Positions 35,084-44,478 of a stretch of DNA of 64,000 nucleotides are shown piece after piece (positions within the stretch are counted from its first letter, which is position 1; every line of letters begins with the position of its first letter). A program made the translations under genes and the position numbers. This stretch comes from Acidimicrobiia bacterium. GTDB taxonomy: Bacteria > Actinomycetota > Acidimicrobiia > Spongiisociales > ZC4RG35. The notes below the pieces were generated by a model. It made no database searches. It worked only from the letters and a program-made list of their open reading frames with translations, and was not told where the DNA came from. The stretch is taken from NCBI GenBank assembly GCA_026002975.1, contig BPGJ01000003.1:16552-80551 (forward strand), in the 5' to 3' direction.

Positions 35084-36146
35084 CGGATCCTCCCCCCAGT
35101 CCCAGCAGGCGAGCTGCGTTCCCACCTGCGATAGCCGCCTTCTCCTCCTCGGTCAGCCCCGGCACCCGATCGATCAACCCGAGGGGGTCCTGCTCGCCCA
35201 TGTCGTACGGATAGTCCGTGCCGAGGAGTACGTGGTCTGCCCCGTACCGATCGACCAGGAACCGAACCTGATCGGGCTCGAAGACCATCGTGTCGAAGTA
35301 GAAACGCTTGAGATACTCGCCGGGTAGAGAAGGCAGTCCTTCCCTGACGTCCTCGCGAGCTCGGTAGGCGTGGTCCATCCGGCCCGGATAAGCGGGTAGG
35401 TATCCGCCGCCATGAGCCACCACGATCTTCAGTGCCGGGTGGTCCTCCATCACTCCCCCGAAGATCAGGTTGGCGATCGCCAGGGTGTTCTCCAGCGGAT
35501 GCCCCAGGATGTTGATGAAGTAGTGGTGTCGGAACCGCTCGGGCTGGGTGAATCCGACCGGGTGGACGAACACCAGGACGTCCAGCTCTTCGACGGCGGC
35601 CCAGAATGGCCGCAGCCGGGAGGACGACAGCTCCTCCCCTTCCACATTGGTGGCGATCTCCACTCCTCGGAAACCGAGCTGGTCTACGCAGCGCCTCAGT
35701 TCGGCCACCGCCAGGTCGGTGTGTTGGAGCGGAACGGTGCCCAGCCCCACGAAACGGTCGGGATGTCCGGCCACGAACTCGGCCAGGTCGTCGTTGACGA
35801 TCCGCGACACCTCGGCCCCCAGTTCCGGCTCCGCCCAGTAGAAGGTCTGGTACGGAGCCACCGACACCGCCTGGACGTCGACCCCCATCCGATCCATGTC
35901 GGCGAGCCTCTCTTCGACCGATTCCATCTTGGGTTTGATGGTCTCGAGCTGGCGGCGATTCACCTGGAGGGTCAGCTCGTTGCCGATCGACAACGGGGCC
36001 TTGCCTACCTTCTGGGCCTCCTCCCTCATCATCTCGCCCGCCTGGCGGCACTCCCGGTGACAGTGGATGTCGATCACCTTTCCCCGGACCCGCCGACCCG
36101 CCGACCCGCCCGGCTGGCCTGACCTGGGGGCACAACTGAACAACAC
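35076..36146 (-). CDS. Amidohydrolase (ACMSD-type), complete
   Basis: 356-residue amidohydrolase-2 enzyme. HxH is at VIDIHCHRECR; LVFVHPVGFTQPERFRHHYF carries a ligand His; VVAHGGGYLPAYPGR and the terminal metal Asp in LLGTDYPYDMGEQDP complete the site. GTG 36146 is used because AGAGGAGG precedes it; GTG 36077, immediately before IDIHCH, is the alternative. Family members decarboxylate or hydrolyse aromatic and related acids (ACMS, gamma-resorcylate, 5-carboxyvanillate). First in the operon with two Gfo/Idh genes and divergent from EamA. Confidence 0.87.
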   Translation of the reverse strand: MLFSCAPRSGQPGGSAGRRVRGKVIDIHCHRECRQAGEMMREEAQKVGKAPLSIGNELTLQVNRRQLETIKPKMESVEERLADMDRMGVDVQAVSVAPYQTFYWAEPELGAEVSRIVNDDLAEFVAGHPDRFVGLGTVPLQHTDLAVAELRRCVDQLGFRGVEIATNVEGEELSSSRLRPFWAAVEELDVLVFVHPVGFTQPERFRHHYFINILGHPLENTLAIANLIFGGVMEDHPALKIVVAHGGGYLPAYPGRMDHAYRAREDVREGLPSLPGEYLKRFYFDTMVFEPDQVRFLVDRYGADHVLLGTDYPYDMGEQDPLGLIDRVPGLTEEEKAAIAGGNAARLLGLGGGSDA

Positions 36147-36176
36147 TGCGTGTTCCTCCTCTGACGACCGAGGAGC

Positions 36177-36195
36177 ATCCTACAGGATATAGGAT
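36177..36195. promoter_or_regulatory. Putative GntR-type operator D (double site)
   Basis: ATCCTACAGGAT (36177-36188) overlaps AGGATATAGGAT (36184-36195), giving three ATCCT/AGGAT arms in 19 bp between the divergent amidohydrolase and EamA genes. It ends 7 bp before the EamA ATG. Confidence 0.55.
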
Positions 36196-36202
36196 TCCCC
36201 GG

Positions 36203-37141
36203 ATGCTGGGCGCAGACGAAACGGGGGGAGGGGCCGACGGTCGAGCCTATCTGCTCCTGACCATCGTGATCCTGAGCCTCGGGATCAACTGGCCGATCCT
36301 CGCCATGGGCCTCGGCTATGTCTCGCCCGCCTGGATGACCGTGTTTCGACTGGCATCGGCGACCCTGGTGGTGTCGTTGTTCAACGCGGTCACCGGTCGC
36401 CTGCGGCTCCCCGCCCGCGGAGACCTTCCCATGGTCCTGTCGGTCGGATTGGTCCGGTTGGCGTTCGTCTACTACATCGTGCTGGTTGCCCTCCAGTTCG
36501 TCCCACCCGGCAGGTCGTCGGTGTTGGTGTGGACCTCCAGCTTGTGGACGGTCCCGATGGCCTGGATCTTCCTCAGGGAACGGATGACAGGGCTGCGATG
36601 GGCCGGCCTGGCGGTGGGTATAGGAGGGATCGTGGTGTTGGTGGGTCCCGCCCGGTTGGTGGGACCCGACTCGTTGCTCGGACACACCCTGCTGTTGGTG
36701 GCGGCAGTGGCCAATGCCGCGGTGGCGGTCCACATCCGGGCTCACAGGTGGCACGGGTCCCCACTCGACCTGCTTCCCTGGCAGCTTTGGGTGGCGCTGG
36801 CGCCGGTGGCGGCGGGGACCCTCCTGCTGGAAGGTCCCCCGGCCTCTTCGTGGGACCCCACCTTCGGGCTGATCGTCGCCTACCAGGGGATCTTCGCCAC
36901 CGCCCTCGCCCTGTGGGCCCAGGTCTCCGTGCTGAGGCGGCTGCCGGCAGTGTCGACCAACCTGTCGCTGATGGCGGTCCCGGTAGTGGGACTGCTGTCT
37001 TCGGCGGTGATCGCCGGAGAGGAGATCACCGCCGGCGTCCTAACCGCGATGGCCCTCATCGGGACCGGGGTCGGGCTCAACCTGCTCGCCGATGCCAGAG
37101 AGCGGGCTACTGCGAGGACCCAGCCGCTCCTTCCCGATTGA
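36203..37141 (+). CDS. EamA/DMT-family transporter
   Basis: 312-residue inner-membrane protein with ten predicted helices in two EamA repeats: the first half ends near WAGLAVGIGGIVVLVGPARL, the second near GIFATALALWAQVSVL and VSTNLSLMAVPVVGLLSSAV. The DMT superfamily includes metabolite and amino-acid exporters and importers. ATG 36203. The 3' end overlaps the convergent amidohydrolase by 35 bp. Its promoter shares operator D, so it is probably co-regulated with the amidohydrolase operon. Confidence 0.85.
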   Translation: MLGADETGGGADGRAYLLLTIVILSLGINWPILAMGLGYVSPAWMTVFRLASATLVVSLFNAVTGRLRLPARGDLPMVLSVGLVRLAFVYYIVLVALQFVPPGRSSVLVWTSSLWTVPMAWIFLRERMTGLRWAGLAVGIGGIVVLVGPARLVGPDSLLGHTLLLVAAVANAAVAVHIRAHRWHGSPLDLLPWQLWVALAPVAAGTLLLEGPPASSWDPTFGLIVAYQGIFATALALWAQVSVLRRLPAVSTNLSLMAVPVVGLLSSAVIAGEEITAGVLTAMALIGTGVGLNLLADARERATARTQPLLPD

Positions 37142-38183
37142 GCCTGAAGAGCCTCTCGGCGTTGCCGCCGAGGATCAGATGCTTCTCCGAGTCGGTCAGG
37201 CGACAGGAAGCGACGAGCTGGAGCGGATCGGGGAGGCCCATGTCGAACGGGTAGTCGGTGCCCACGAGGACCCGGTCGGCCCCGTAGTCGGCGACCAGCC
37301 TCTCCACCATCCGGGGATCGAACACGGTGATGTCGAAGTGGAGACGCCTCAGGTACTCCGACGGGAGGCGGTCGATGTGTTGCCTCAGCTCGGGTCGATG
37401 CCGGAAGGCGTGATCGGTGCGCGCCGCGTAGAAGGGCAGGTAGCCGCCGCCGTGCACCACCAGCATCTCGAGCCCCGGGTGGCGTTCGAACACGCCGCCC
37501 AGGATCATGCGGGTGACCGCCACCGTGGAGGAGAGGGGCATCCCGATCACGTTGACCAGGTAGTAGTCGGTCAACCTGCGGGCCTCGGTGAACCCGGCAG
37601 GGTGGAGGATCACCACCAGCCGGTTCTCCTCGAGGGCCTCCCACAGAGGTTCGAACCGAGGGTCGTCCAGATCGACCCCGTTCACGTCGGCGCCGATCTC
37701 GACGGCCGGGAAGCCCAGATCCTGAGCGACCCGCCGTGCTTCCTTTGCGGCCGCGGCGGGATGGGCCATGGGAAGCGTGCCGACCCCCACGAACCTCCGC
37801 GGTCGGCTAGCCACCAACCCGGCGATGGCGTCATTCTGCTCCGCGGCGGCTCGGGGCGAGAGCGTCTCGTCGGCCCAGTAGAAGTATTGGAGGGGCGAGA
37901 TCGCCACCAGCTGGACGTCCACCCCCATGGCGTCCATGTCCGCGACCCGGTGGTCCGGATCGACGAACTTGGCGGCCGCCTCCCGGTAGAACGCCTGGTT
38001 CAGCTTCTTGGAGGTGTCCGAGGAATAGAAGGTCCGTGGATCGTCCTCCGGCCGGAAGTGCGGTCGCACGAGCTCGGCGACCGAGTCGACCACCGTGTGG
38101 CTGTGGACGTCCACTACCGGTACCGGCGGTTTCACCGCCTCGGTTGGTTTCCAACTCTCGACCCAGCTCCGTGGATCGGTCAT
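37107..38183 (-). CDS. Amidohydrolase (ACMSD-type)
   Basis: 358-residue amidohydrolase-2 enzyme. VVDVHSHTVVDS (HxH, about residues 24-35), VILHPAGFTEARRLTDYYLV, LVVHGGGYLPFYAAR and LVGTDYPFDMGLPDP (last metal Asp) are all present. ATG 38183 overlaps the fumarylacetoacetate hydrolase stop (ATGA). It is clearly paralogous to the genes at 35076 and at the left edge. A decarboxylase/hydrolase next to an FAH-type enzyme suggests degradation of an aromatic ring-cleavage product. Confidence 0.88.
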   Translation of the reverse strand: MTDPRSWVESWKPTEAVKPPVPVVDVHSHTVVDSVAELVRPHFRPEDDPRTFYSSDTSKKLNQAFYREAAAKFVDPDHRVADMDAMGVDVQLVAISPLQYFYWADETLSPRAAAEQNDAIAGLVASRPRRFVGVGTLPMAHPAAAAKEARRVAQDLGFPAVEIGADVNGVDLDDPRFEPLWEALEENRLVVILHPAGFTEARRLTDYYLVNVIGMPLSSTVAVTRMILGGVFERHPGLEMLVVHGGGYLPFYAARTDHAFRHRPELRQHIDRLPSEYLRRLHFDITVFDPRMVERLVADYGADRVLVGTDYPFDMGLPDPLQLVASCRLTDSEKHLILGGNAERLFRLNREGAAGSSQ

Positions 38184-39046
38184 GGTGTCACCGGATTTCG
38201 TAGGGTGCCTATTCCTTCGATCGATACCTCCACCACGTCCCCGGGTTGGAGGTATCGGGGCGGGTCGAAGCCTATACCCACCCCCTCCGGAGTCCCGGTG
38301 GCGATCACATCCCCAGGTTCCAACGTAATCACCTCCGACAGGGTCGAGATCAGAACGTCTATACCGAATATCAACTCCGCGATGCGGGCTCTCTGGCGGA
38401 CCTCCCCATTGACCCGGGTCTCCAGAAAGCGGTCTTCGATGTCGGGCAGCTCGTCGACCGTCACTATGGCAGGACCCATCGGACAGAACGTGTCGGGGCT
38501 CTTCCCCACGAACCACTGGACGTGCCGCTTCTGCAGGTCCCGGGCGGTGACGTCGTTGACGATGGTCCATCCGAACACCACCGACCGGGCTTGCTCCACC
38601 GTGACTCGGCGGCACCTCCGGCCGATCACCACGCCCAGCTCTCCTTCGTAGTCGGTGGTCCCCGTCGGGTCGTTGGACAGCACGATCGGATCCTCTGGCC
38701 CTACCACCGAAGTGGCGGCCTTGGTGAAGATCACCGGGTGAGAAGGGAGCGTCTCCTTCTCGGAGGCATCGAACCCCGAGCGCGAGAACTCCTGGGCGTG
38801 GGCCCGGTAGTTGCGGCCCACCGCCATGACGTTCTTCGGGGGTCGGAGCGGTGCGGAGATGCGGACCTCTCCGAGGGCTCTCCGAGGCGCCCGGTCGGTC
38901 GCGTCGACGACGGCTGCCGGGTCGAAGCTCTCGATCAGCTCCACCATGTCCGCCGGCAGACCCGCGGCGGTCAGATCGGCCACCCCGTCGTCGAGCAGGG
39001 CACCCACCCTCCTGCGATCGTCTGCGATGAAAGTCACCAGCTGCAT
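38180..39046 (-). CDS. Fumarylacetoacetate hydrolase family protein
   Basis: 288-residue FAH-family enzyme. The characteristic blocks are MAVGRNYRAHAQEF, TDYEGELGVVIGR (metal Glu residues), FGWTIVNDVTARDLQ and TGTPEGVGIGF. ATG 39046 is chosen over GTG or longer starts because MQLVTFIADDRRRVG is the usual N-terminus. Such enzymes hydrolyse or decarboxylate beta-diketo and oxaloacetate-like acids. Head of a two-gene operon. The 10-mer GCAGAATGCA 20 bp upstream also occurs upstream of the HMGL-like operon. Confidence 0.9.
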   Translation of the reverse strand: MQLVTFIADDRRRVGALLDDGVADLTAAGLPADMVELIESFDPAAVVDATDRAPRRALGEVRISAPLRPPKNVMAVGRNYRAHAQEFSRSGFDASEKETLPSHPVIFTKAATSVVGPEDPIVLSNDPTGTTDYEGELGVVIGRRCRRVTVEQARSVVFGWTIVNDVTARDLQKRHVQWFVGKSPDTFCPMGPAIVTVDELPDIEDRFLETRVNGEVRQRARIAELIFGIDVLISTLSEVITLEPGDVIATGTPEGVGIGFDPPRYLQPGDVVEVSIEGIGTLRNPVTP

Positions 39047-39122
39047 CCCGATGAGGCTAGATCGTGCAGAATGCATGACGGGAATCCGGATGTCGGGGAC
39101 GCATGCCTAAGCTCCCGGCCTC

Positions 39123-40823
39123 ATGCCGGCCGACCTACTGGTGGTGGGAGGATCCCCGTCTGGGCTGTCGGTGGCTTTCGAAGCCGAACGTGCCGGGGTG
39201 GAATCCGTCCTGGTGGTGGTACCCACCGAAACAGGTCTGCTGATACCCACCCGCCGCATGCCCCGCCACCGCTTCGGGATAATCCAGACCGGGCCGCTGC
39301 GCCTGGCGGGCCCGCGCCCAGGAGGGGTCGTCGTCGAGACCGACACCGACAGCTTCGGCGCCAAGGCCTGTGTGGTGGACCTGACCGGCCGCCCCGCGGG
39401 CGGGGAGGTGCCGCTACCGGTAGCCCCGTCGGTGGCCGACAGAGTGCACACCAGGGTGGATTTCGACGGTGCCGACCAGGACGTGCTGGTGGTGGGAGGA
39501 GGGGAGGCTGCGGTCGTGACGACCGTCGGTCTGGTAGAGGGCAAGGCCCGGGTGGTGCTCTGCTTCCGAGGCAGGTCGGAGGAGCTGTCGCTGGTCTCAC
39601 GCCAGCTCCTCGAACAGCTCGAGGTGGGCCAGGAGGCCACCATCCTGTGGCGGAGCGCTCCCGACGAGATCGTCGACGTGGGCGGTTACCCGATGGCGCT
39701 GTTCGGTGACCGCCGCACACCCGACCTCCAGTTCGACCACGTGGTGTTCGTCGACGACGGGGCGGAGGCGCCGGTGGAGCGGCTGGAAAGGGGTCCGGGG
39801 GTGTTCGTGATCGGCGGATCCGATGGTCTCAGGCCGTCGGAGGCATGGCCCACGATCCGGCGGGAGGCGTTCGCTCATCTACCGGCGGTGGAGGTCCGCG
39901 CCCCGGTGGAGGTCACCGCCGAGAGGGTCCACGAGCTTCGCGCCCAGTACTACAACGCGACCATCACCTCCTTCGACACGGCGCACAACGAACTCTGGCG
40001 GATTCGTATCCGGCCCGACCGTCTGGGCGTGGCCCACCGTGCCGGACAGTACTGCACGCTGGGTCTCGGATACTGGGAGCCGAGGGCCGACGAGGCGGTG
40101 GATCCCGACATCGAACGTAAGTGGGACAAACTGATCCGGCGCTCTTACTCCATATCCAGCCCGATCTTCGATGCCAGGGGCTACCTGGTCGACCATTCCG
40201 AGATGGACGAGATCGAGCTCTACATCGTCTGGGTGAGGGCCGACGCCGACAAGGTCCCGGCCCTCACCCCGAGGCTGGCAGCCAAACAGGCGGGCGACCG
40301 GATCTACCTGGGACCCAAGGTCGCCGGGAGATACACCCTGGACCCCGTGGACGACCCGTACGCCCCCGTCTTGTTCTGCGCCACCGGCACCGGTGAGGCG
40401 CCTCACAACGCGATGATCGTCGAGCTGCTGAGAAAGGGCCACGCCGGCCCGATCGTCTCGGCGGTCTCGGTCCGGTATTGGACCGACCTGGCCTATCTGG
40501 ACGAGCATCGCAGACTCGAACGGCGGTTCCCCAACTACCGGTACCTCCCCCGGCCCACTCGGGAACCCGACATCCCCAAGCGGTACCTGCAGGACCTCCT
40601 CGTCGACGGAACCCTGGAGGAGGCCCTCGGAGGTGAACTGGATCCGAGCCGGACCCACGTGTTCCTGTGTGGAAACCCGGCCATGATCGGCTTGCCGTCC
40701 TGGGAGGGAGACCAACCCACCTTCCCCGAGCCGGTCGGGATGGCCCAACTCCTCCACCAGCGGGGTTTCACCCTCGATCGTCGGGGGGTGGTGGGGAACG
40801 TCCACTACGAGGAGTACTGGTAG
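39123..40823 (+). CDS. FAD-dependent oxidoreductase fused to ferredoxin-NADP reductase
   Basis: 566-residue two-part flavoprotein. The N-terminus resembles a pyridine-nucleotide/FAD (CzcO/thioredoxin-reductase-like) domain: LLVVGGSPSGLSVAFEAERA at 5-24 and VLVVGGGEAAVVTTVGL near 120. From about residue 275 it is FNR-like: RRSYSISSPIF (FAD binding), LFCATGTGEAPHNAM (NADP binding) and the terminal GNVHYEEYW, typical of bacterial FNRs. Probably passes electrons from NADPH to ferredoxin, for example for an oxygenase or the molybdenum hydroxylase. ATG 39123; the end is 1 bp from the convergent CDF stop. Confidence 0.84.
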   Translation: MPADLLVVGGSPSGLSVAFEAERAGVESVLVVVPTETGLLIPTRRMPRHRFGIIQTGPLRLAGPRPGGVVVETDTDSFGAKACVVDLTGRPAGGEVPLPVAPSVADRVHTRVDFDGADQDVLVVGGGEAAVVTTVGLVEGKARVVLCFRGRSEELSLVSRQLLEQLEVGQEATILWRSAPDEIVDVGGYPMALFGDRRTPDLQFDHVVFVDDGAEAPVERLERGPGVFVIGGSDGLRPSEAWPTIRREAFAHLPAVEVRAPVEVTAERVHELRAQYYNATITSFDTAHNELWRIRIRPDRLGVAHRAGQYCTLGLGYWEPRADEAVDPDIERKWDKLIRRSYSISSPIFDARGYLVDHSEMDEIELYIVWVRADADKVPALTPRLAAKQAGDRIYLGPKVAGRYTLDPVDDPYAPVLFCATGTGEAPHNAMIVELLRKGHAGPIVSAVSVRYWTDLAYLDEHRRLERRFPNYRYLPRPTREPDIPKRYLQDLLVDGTLEEALGGELDPSRTHVFLCGNPAMIGLPSWEGDQPTFPEPVGMAQLLHQRGFTLDRRGVVGNVHYEEYW

Positions 40824-40824
40824 G

Positions 40825-41721
40825 TCACCAGGTGACCTCGGTGCATCCCCGGTGGGTCTCGGGCTCCACCTGGAGGGTGGCGTGGTGGATTCCGTAGCGA
40901 GCATCGAGGAGCTCTCGAGCTCGGTCGAGGATCGGGTGGATGTCCATCCCTTCCCGGGTGACGATGTGGGCGGTGGCTACGTCCATCGACGAGGTGAGAG
41001 TCCAGACGTGCAGGTCGTGGACCTCGACGACTCCCTCGAGCGATTCGAGATCGGCGCGGAGACGCAGCGGATCGACGTGGTCGGGTGCCGCCTGGATCAG
41101 GACCCGCAGGGCGCTCCGTCCGAGCTGCCAGGCCCGGGGCAGGATGAACAGTCCCACGCCTGCTCCGACCAGGGCATCCACCCAGCTCCAGCCGGTGATG
41201 CGCACGATCAACCCGGCGCCCAGGGCGCCCACAGAACCGGCCAGATCCGCCACCACCTCCATGTGGGCTGCCTTCACCGTCAGGGCCTCGTCCGCTCCCG
41301 CCTGGAGGAGCCGGAATGACACCAGGTTCACCGCGAGTCCGGCGCCGGCGATCACGATCATGACGCCGGTCTGGATCTCGGCCGGATCTCGCAGGCGTTG
41401 AAAGGCTTCGAGCAGCACGTATCCCGCCACGGCTGCCAACAGCACCGCATTGGCCAGGGCGGCCAGGATCTCCAGCCGGTAGAGGCCGAAGGTGCGGTGG
41501 TCGCCGGCCTCGGCCCGATCGGCCGCCGCGATGGCGGCCCAGGCCATGCCCAGACCCAGGGCGTCCGTCGCCATGTGCCCGGCGTCGGACAGGAGGGACA
41601 GCGACCCGGTGAGGATCCCACCCACTATCTCGACGACGGCGAACCCCGCCACCAGGACCAGCACCCAGCCCAGCCGCCCCCGATGCCGGGCAGCAGCGCG
41701 GGTGTGGTGTGAGTCTCCCAT
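40825..41721 (-). CDS. Cation diffusion facilitator (zinc/divalent metal exporter)
   Basis: 298-residue CDF transporter. A His-containing N-terminus (GDSHHTRAAARHRG), six helices with the metal-site HxxxD pattern in LLSDAGHMATDALGLG and NAVLLAAVAGYVLLEA, and a cytoplasmic C-terminal domain with VEVHDLHVWTLTSSMDVATA. Most like ZitB/CzcD-type Zn2+/H+ antiporters. ATG 41721. It is divergent from the copper operon, in a metal-homeostasis cluster. Confidence 0.9.
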   Translation of the reverse strand: MGDSHHTRAAARHRGRLGWVLVLVAGFAVVEIVGGILTGSLSLLSDAGHMATDALGLGMAWAAIAAADRAEAGDHRTFGLYRLEILAALANAVLLAAVAGYVLLEAFQRLRDPAEIQTGVMIVIAGAGLAVNLVSFRLLQAGADEALTVKAAHMEVVADLAGSVGALGAGLIVRITGWSWVDALVGAGVGLFILPRAWQLGRSALRVLIQAAPDHVDPLRLRADLESLEGVVEVHDLHVWTLTSSMDVATAHIVTREGMDIHPILDRARELLDARYGIHHATLQVEPETHRGCTEVTW

Positions 41722-41798
41722 GTCGAAGCCAGGTTAGGAACGTGCCGTACCGAGCAATCGTCGGGCGGACAGGCCGGAGCCATTTGACCGCTGACCCG

Positions 41799-41827
41799 AC
41801 CCCACCTGGGGTGGGTTCTGGTATGAT
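41799..41827 (+). promoter_or_regulatory. csoR promoter with CsoR box
   Basis: The inverted repeat ACCCCA-CC-TGGGGT (41799-41812) fits the G/C-rich CsoR operator. It occupies the -35 region of a promoter whose -10 TATGAT lies at 41822-41827, 7 nt before the csoR ATG. Copper binding to CsoR should release it. Confidence 0.72.
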
Positions 41828-41834
41828 GTGGGCT

Positions 41835-42149
41835 ATGAAACCGGAGCACAAGAGGTCGGCGCTCAACCGGTTGAAGACCGTACGGGGTCACCTGGACGCG
41901 GTCATCGCCATGGTCGAGGAAGAGCGCTACTGCCCAGATCTGATGAAACAGATCTCGGCTCTGCAGGGTTCGCTGGAGCGGGTGAACCGCATCCTGCTCC
42001 AGAACCACCTCGAGACCTGCGTGGCGCAGGCCGTGGCCGAAGGGCGAACGGCCGAGATCGTGGACGAGTTGATGGAAACCATGCGGTACACCGGGGCGGT
42101 GACAGGGCCGGCCCCAGAGAGCCTGATAACGACGGAGGACACACGATGA
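41835..42149 (+). CDS. csoR: Copper-sensing repressor CsoR
   Basis: 104-residue all-helical CsoR/RcnR-family repressor. Cu(I) ligands in the C-H-C pattern are visible: Cys in ERYCPDLMKQI, then His and Cys in QNHLETCVAQA. The DNA-binding surface includes RSALNRLKTVRGHLDAVIAM. ATG 41835 is used (leaderless geometry); ATG 41826 would add three residues. Its stop overlaps copZ (ATGA). It represses the operon in the absence of copper. Confidence 0.93.
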   Translation: MKPEHKRSALNRLKTVRGHLDAVIAMVEEERYCPDLMKQISALQGSLERVNRILLQNHLETCVAQAVAEGRTAEIVDELMETMRYTGAVTGPAPESLITTEDTR

Positions 42150-42352
42150 ACAGGATCGAATTGACCGTGCCCGGGATCTCCTGCAGCCACTGCAAGGAGT
42201 CGATCGAGGGCGCGGTAGGAGGCCTGACCGGGGTGGAATCGGTGCGAGTGGACGTCGACGCCAAGACCGTCGAGGTGGTCTTCGGGGGAAACACAACCGC
42301 CGAAGACATCGTCAGGGCGATCGAGGACCAGGGATACGACGTTGCCCGCTGA
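42146..42352 (+). CDS. copZ: Copper chaperone CopZ
   Basis: 68-residue heavy-metal-associated domain with the metal motif in GISCSHCKESIEGAV (CxxC) and the ferredoxin-like fold pattern ending in [11 protein letters not shown]. Delivers Cu(I) to CopA. ATG in ATGA overlap with csoR; its end overlaps the copA TTG start by 11 bp. Confidence 0.92.
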   Translation: MNRIELTVPGISCSHCKESIEGAVGGLTGVESVRVDVDAKTVEVVFGGNTTAEDIVRAIEDQGYDVAR

Positions 42353-44475
42353 ACTGACCTTCGAAGTGGAGGGAATGACCTGCGCGTCCTGCGCCGCCCG
42401 GGTGGAGAAGGTGCTCGCCCGCCAGCCCGGCGTCGAGGAAGCTACGGTCAACTTCGCTTCGGGACAGGCCACAGTTCGCCTGAGCCGACCCACCGACCCT
42501 TCCACCCTCGTGGCCGCCGTCGAGAAGATCGGGTACGGCCTGAAGGCCGCCTCCGACGAGGCGGCGGATCCCCACCTGGACGAGGTGCGAGCTCACTGGA
42601 AGCGGTTCGCAGTAGCGGCGGCACTCACCCTGCCGGTGGTCGTGTTGGCCATGCTGGGTCCCGACACGCCGACCAGCCGATGGATCCAGGCCGTCCTCGC
42701 CACGCCGGTGGTGTGGTGGGCCGGTCGGGGCTTCCACCAGGTGGCCCTGAAACGGCTCACCGCCGGTGCGGGCCACCATGGACACGCTGATCTCGCTGGG
42801 TACCGCCGCGGCCTGGGGGTTCTCGGTCTGGAACTTGTGGGCCGGTGGCCATCTCTTCTTCGAGACCGCGGCGGTGATCGTCACCTTCATCCTCCTGGGA
42901 AGGGCTCTCGAGGCGCGGGCCAAGGGGAGGGCGTCCCAGGCCGTGAGGCGACTCCTCGAGCTGGGGGCGAAAGAAGCGACCCTGCTCAGGGATGGCACAG
43001 AGGTGAAGGTGCCGATCGAGCAGGTGGAGCCTGGCGACCTGATGGTGGTGCGGCCAGGGGAGAAGATCCCCACCGATGGTGAGGTGGTGGAGGGCACGTC
43101 GGCGGTCGATGAGTCGATGCTCACCGGGGAGTCGGTACCGGTGGACAAGACCCCCGGGAGCCCCGTGTACGGGGGCACCGTCAACCGGCACGGCAGGCTG
43201 GTGGTCAAAGCCACCAGGGTCGGTGCAGATACGGTGCTCTCCCAGATCGTCGAGGCGGTCTCGAGGACCCAGGCGGGGAAGGCCCCCATCCAGCGTCTGG
43301 TGGACCGGGTCTCGAGTGTGTTCGTCCCGGTGGTCGTGGCGCTGGCGGCGGTCACCGCGGTCGGGTGGCTGGTGGCCGGGGCGGACGCAGCCCAGGCTCT
43401 GTCCGCCGCGGTGGCGGTGCTGATCATCGCCTGCCCCTGCGCCCTGGGACTCGCCACCCCGACGGCGGTGATGGTGGGTTCCGGGCGGGGAGCCGAGCTC
43501 GGCATCCTCTTCAAGGACGCCGAGGTGTTCGAACGGGTGCGGCGCCTCGACACGATCGTATTCGACAAGACCGGGACCCTCACCGAGGGTTCCATGAAGC
43601 TGACCGACGTGGTGGCCGACCAGCCCGACGAGTTCCTCCGGGTGGTGGCGTCCGCCGAGAGCGGATCCGAGCATCCGGTGGGGCGGGCGCTGGTAGCCGG
43701 GGCCGTGGAGCGGGGTGTCGACCTCCTGCCGGTGGACGAGTTCGAAGCCGTCCCGGGTCAAGGGGTCGTGGCCAGGGTGGGAGGACGGACCGTGGTCGCA
43801 GGGAAAGCCAAACTCTGTGCCGATCGTGGACTCCACATCGCCGAGAGGTGGTCCCACGAGCTGCAGCGGCTCGAAGAGGAGGCCAAGACCGCCGTCCTGG
43901 CCGGCTGGGACGGCGAGGTGAGGGGGGTACTCGGGTTGGCCGACACCCCCCGCCCGGGTGCTCGCAGAGCCGTCGACCGGCTCACGGAGATGGGGCTGGA
44001 GGTGTGGATGGTGACCGGCGACAACCGCCGCACCGCCGAGGCGGTCGGAAGGCAGATCGGGATCCGGCACGTGGTGGCCGAGGTGCTGCCGGTCGAGAAG
44101 GCCGACGTGGTTCAACGACTCCAGAGCGAGGGCCGGGTGGTGGCCTTCGTCGGTGACGGCATCAACGACGCCCCGGCATTGGTCGCAGCCGACCTGGGCA
44201 TCGCCATGGGTTCGGGAACCGACGTGGCGATCGAAGCCGGATCGGTGGTATTGATGTCGGACGACCCCGGGTTGGTGGTCACCGCCATCCGGCTCGCCCG
44301 GGCGACCTTCGGGGTGATACGACAAAACCTGTTCTGGGCCTTCTTCTACAACACGGCGGCCATTCCCTTGGCGGCGTTCGGTTATCTGGCGCCGACGGTG
44401 GCGGCAGCCGCCATGGCCTTCTCGTCGGTGTCGGTGGTGGCCAACAGCCTTCGGCTGAGGCGAGTAGACGCCTGA
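42342..44475 (+). CDS. copA: Copper-exporting P1B-type ATPase CopA, frame break
   Basis: About 710 residues after removing one inserted G at 42770-42772, where [12 protein letters not shown] must continue into [16 protein letters not shown]-terminal metal domain [18 protein letters not shown]; actuator [11 protein letters not shown]; transmembrane [17 protein letters not shown] (CPC, Cu-type); phosphorylation site [22 protein letters not shown] (HP); hinge [12 protein letters not shown]. Start TTG 42342. Pumps Cu(I) out across the inner membrane. The frame break falls between the second transmembrane hairpin and the third helix and is probably a sequence error. Confidence 0.9.
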
Positions 44476-44478
44476 CCG

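Noticed and set aside
42765..42780. Programmed frameshift in copA, as known for a short copper-chaperone product in E. coli
   Set aside because: A separate copZ is present, the break lies after two transmembrane segments rather than after the metal domain, and similar breaks occur in six unrelated genes.
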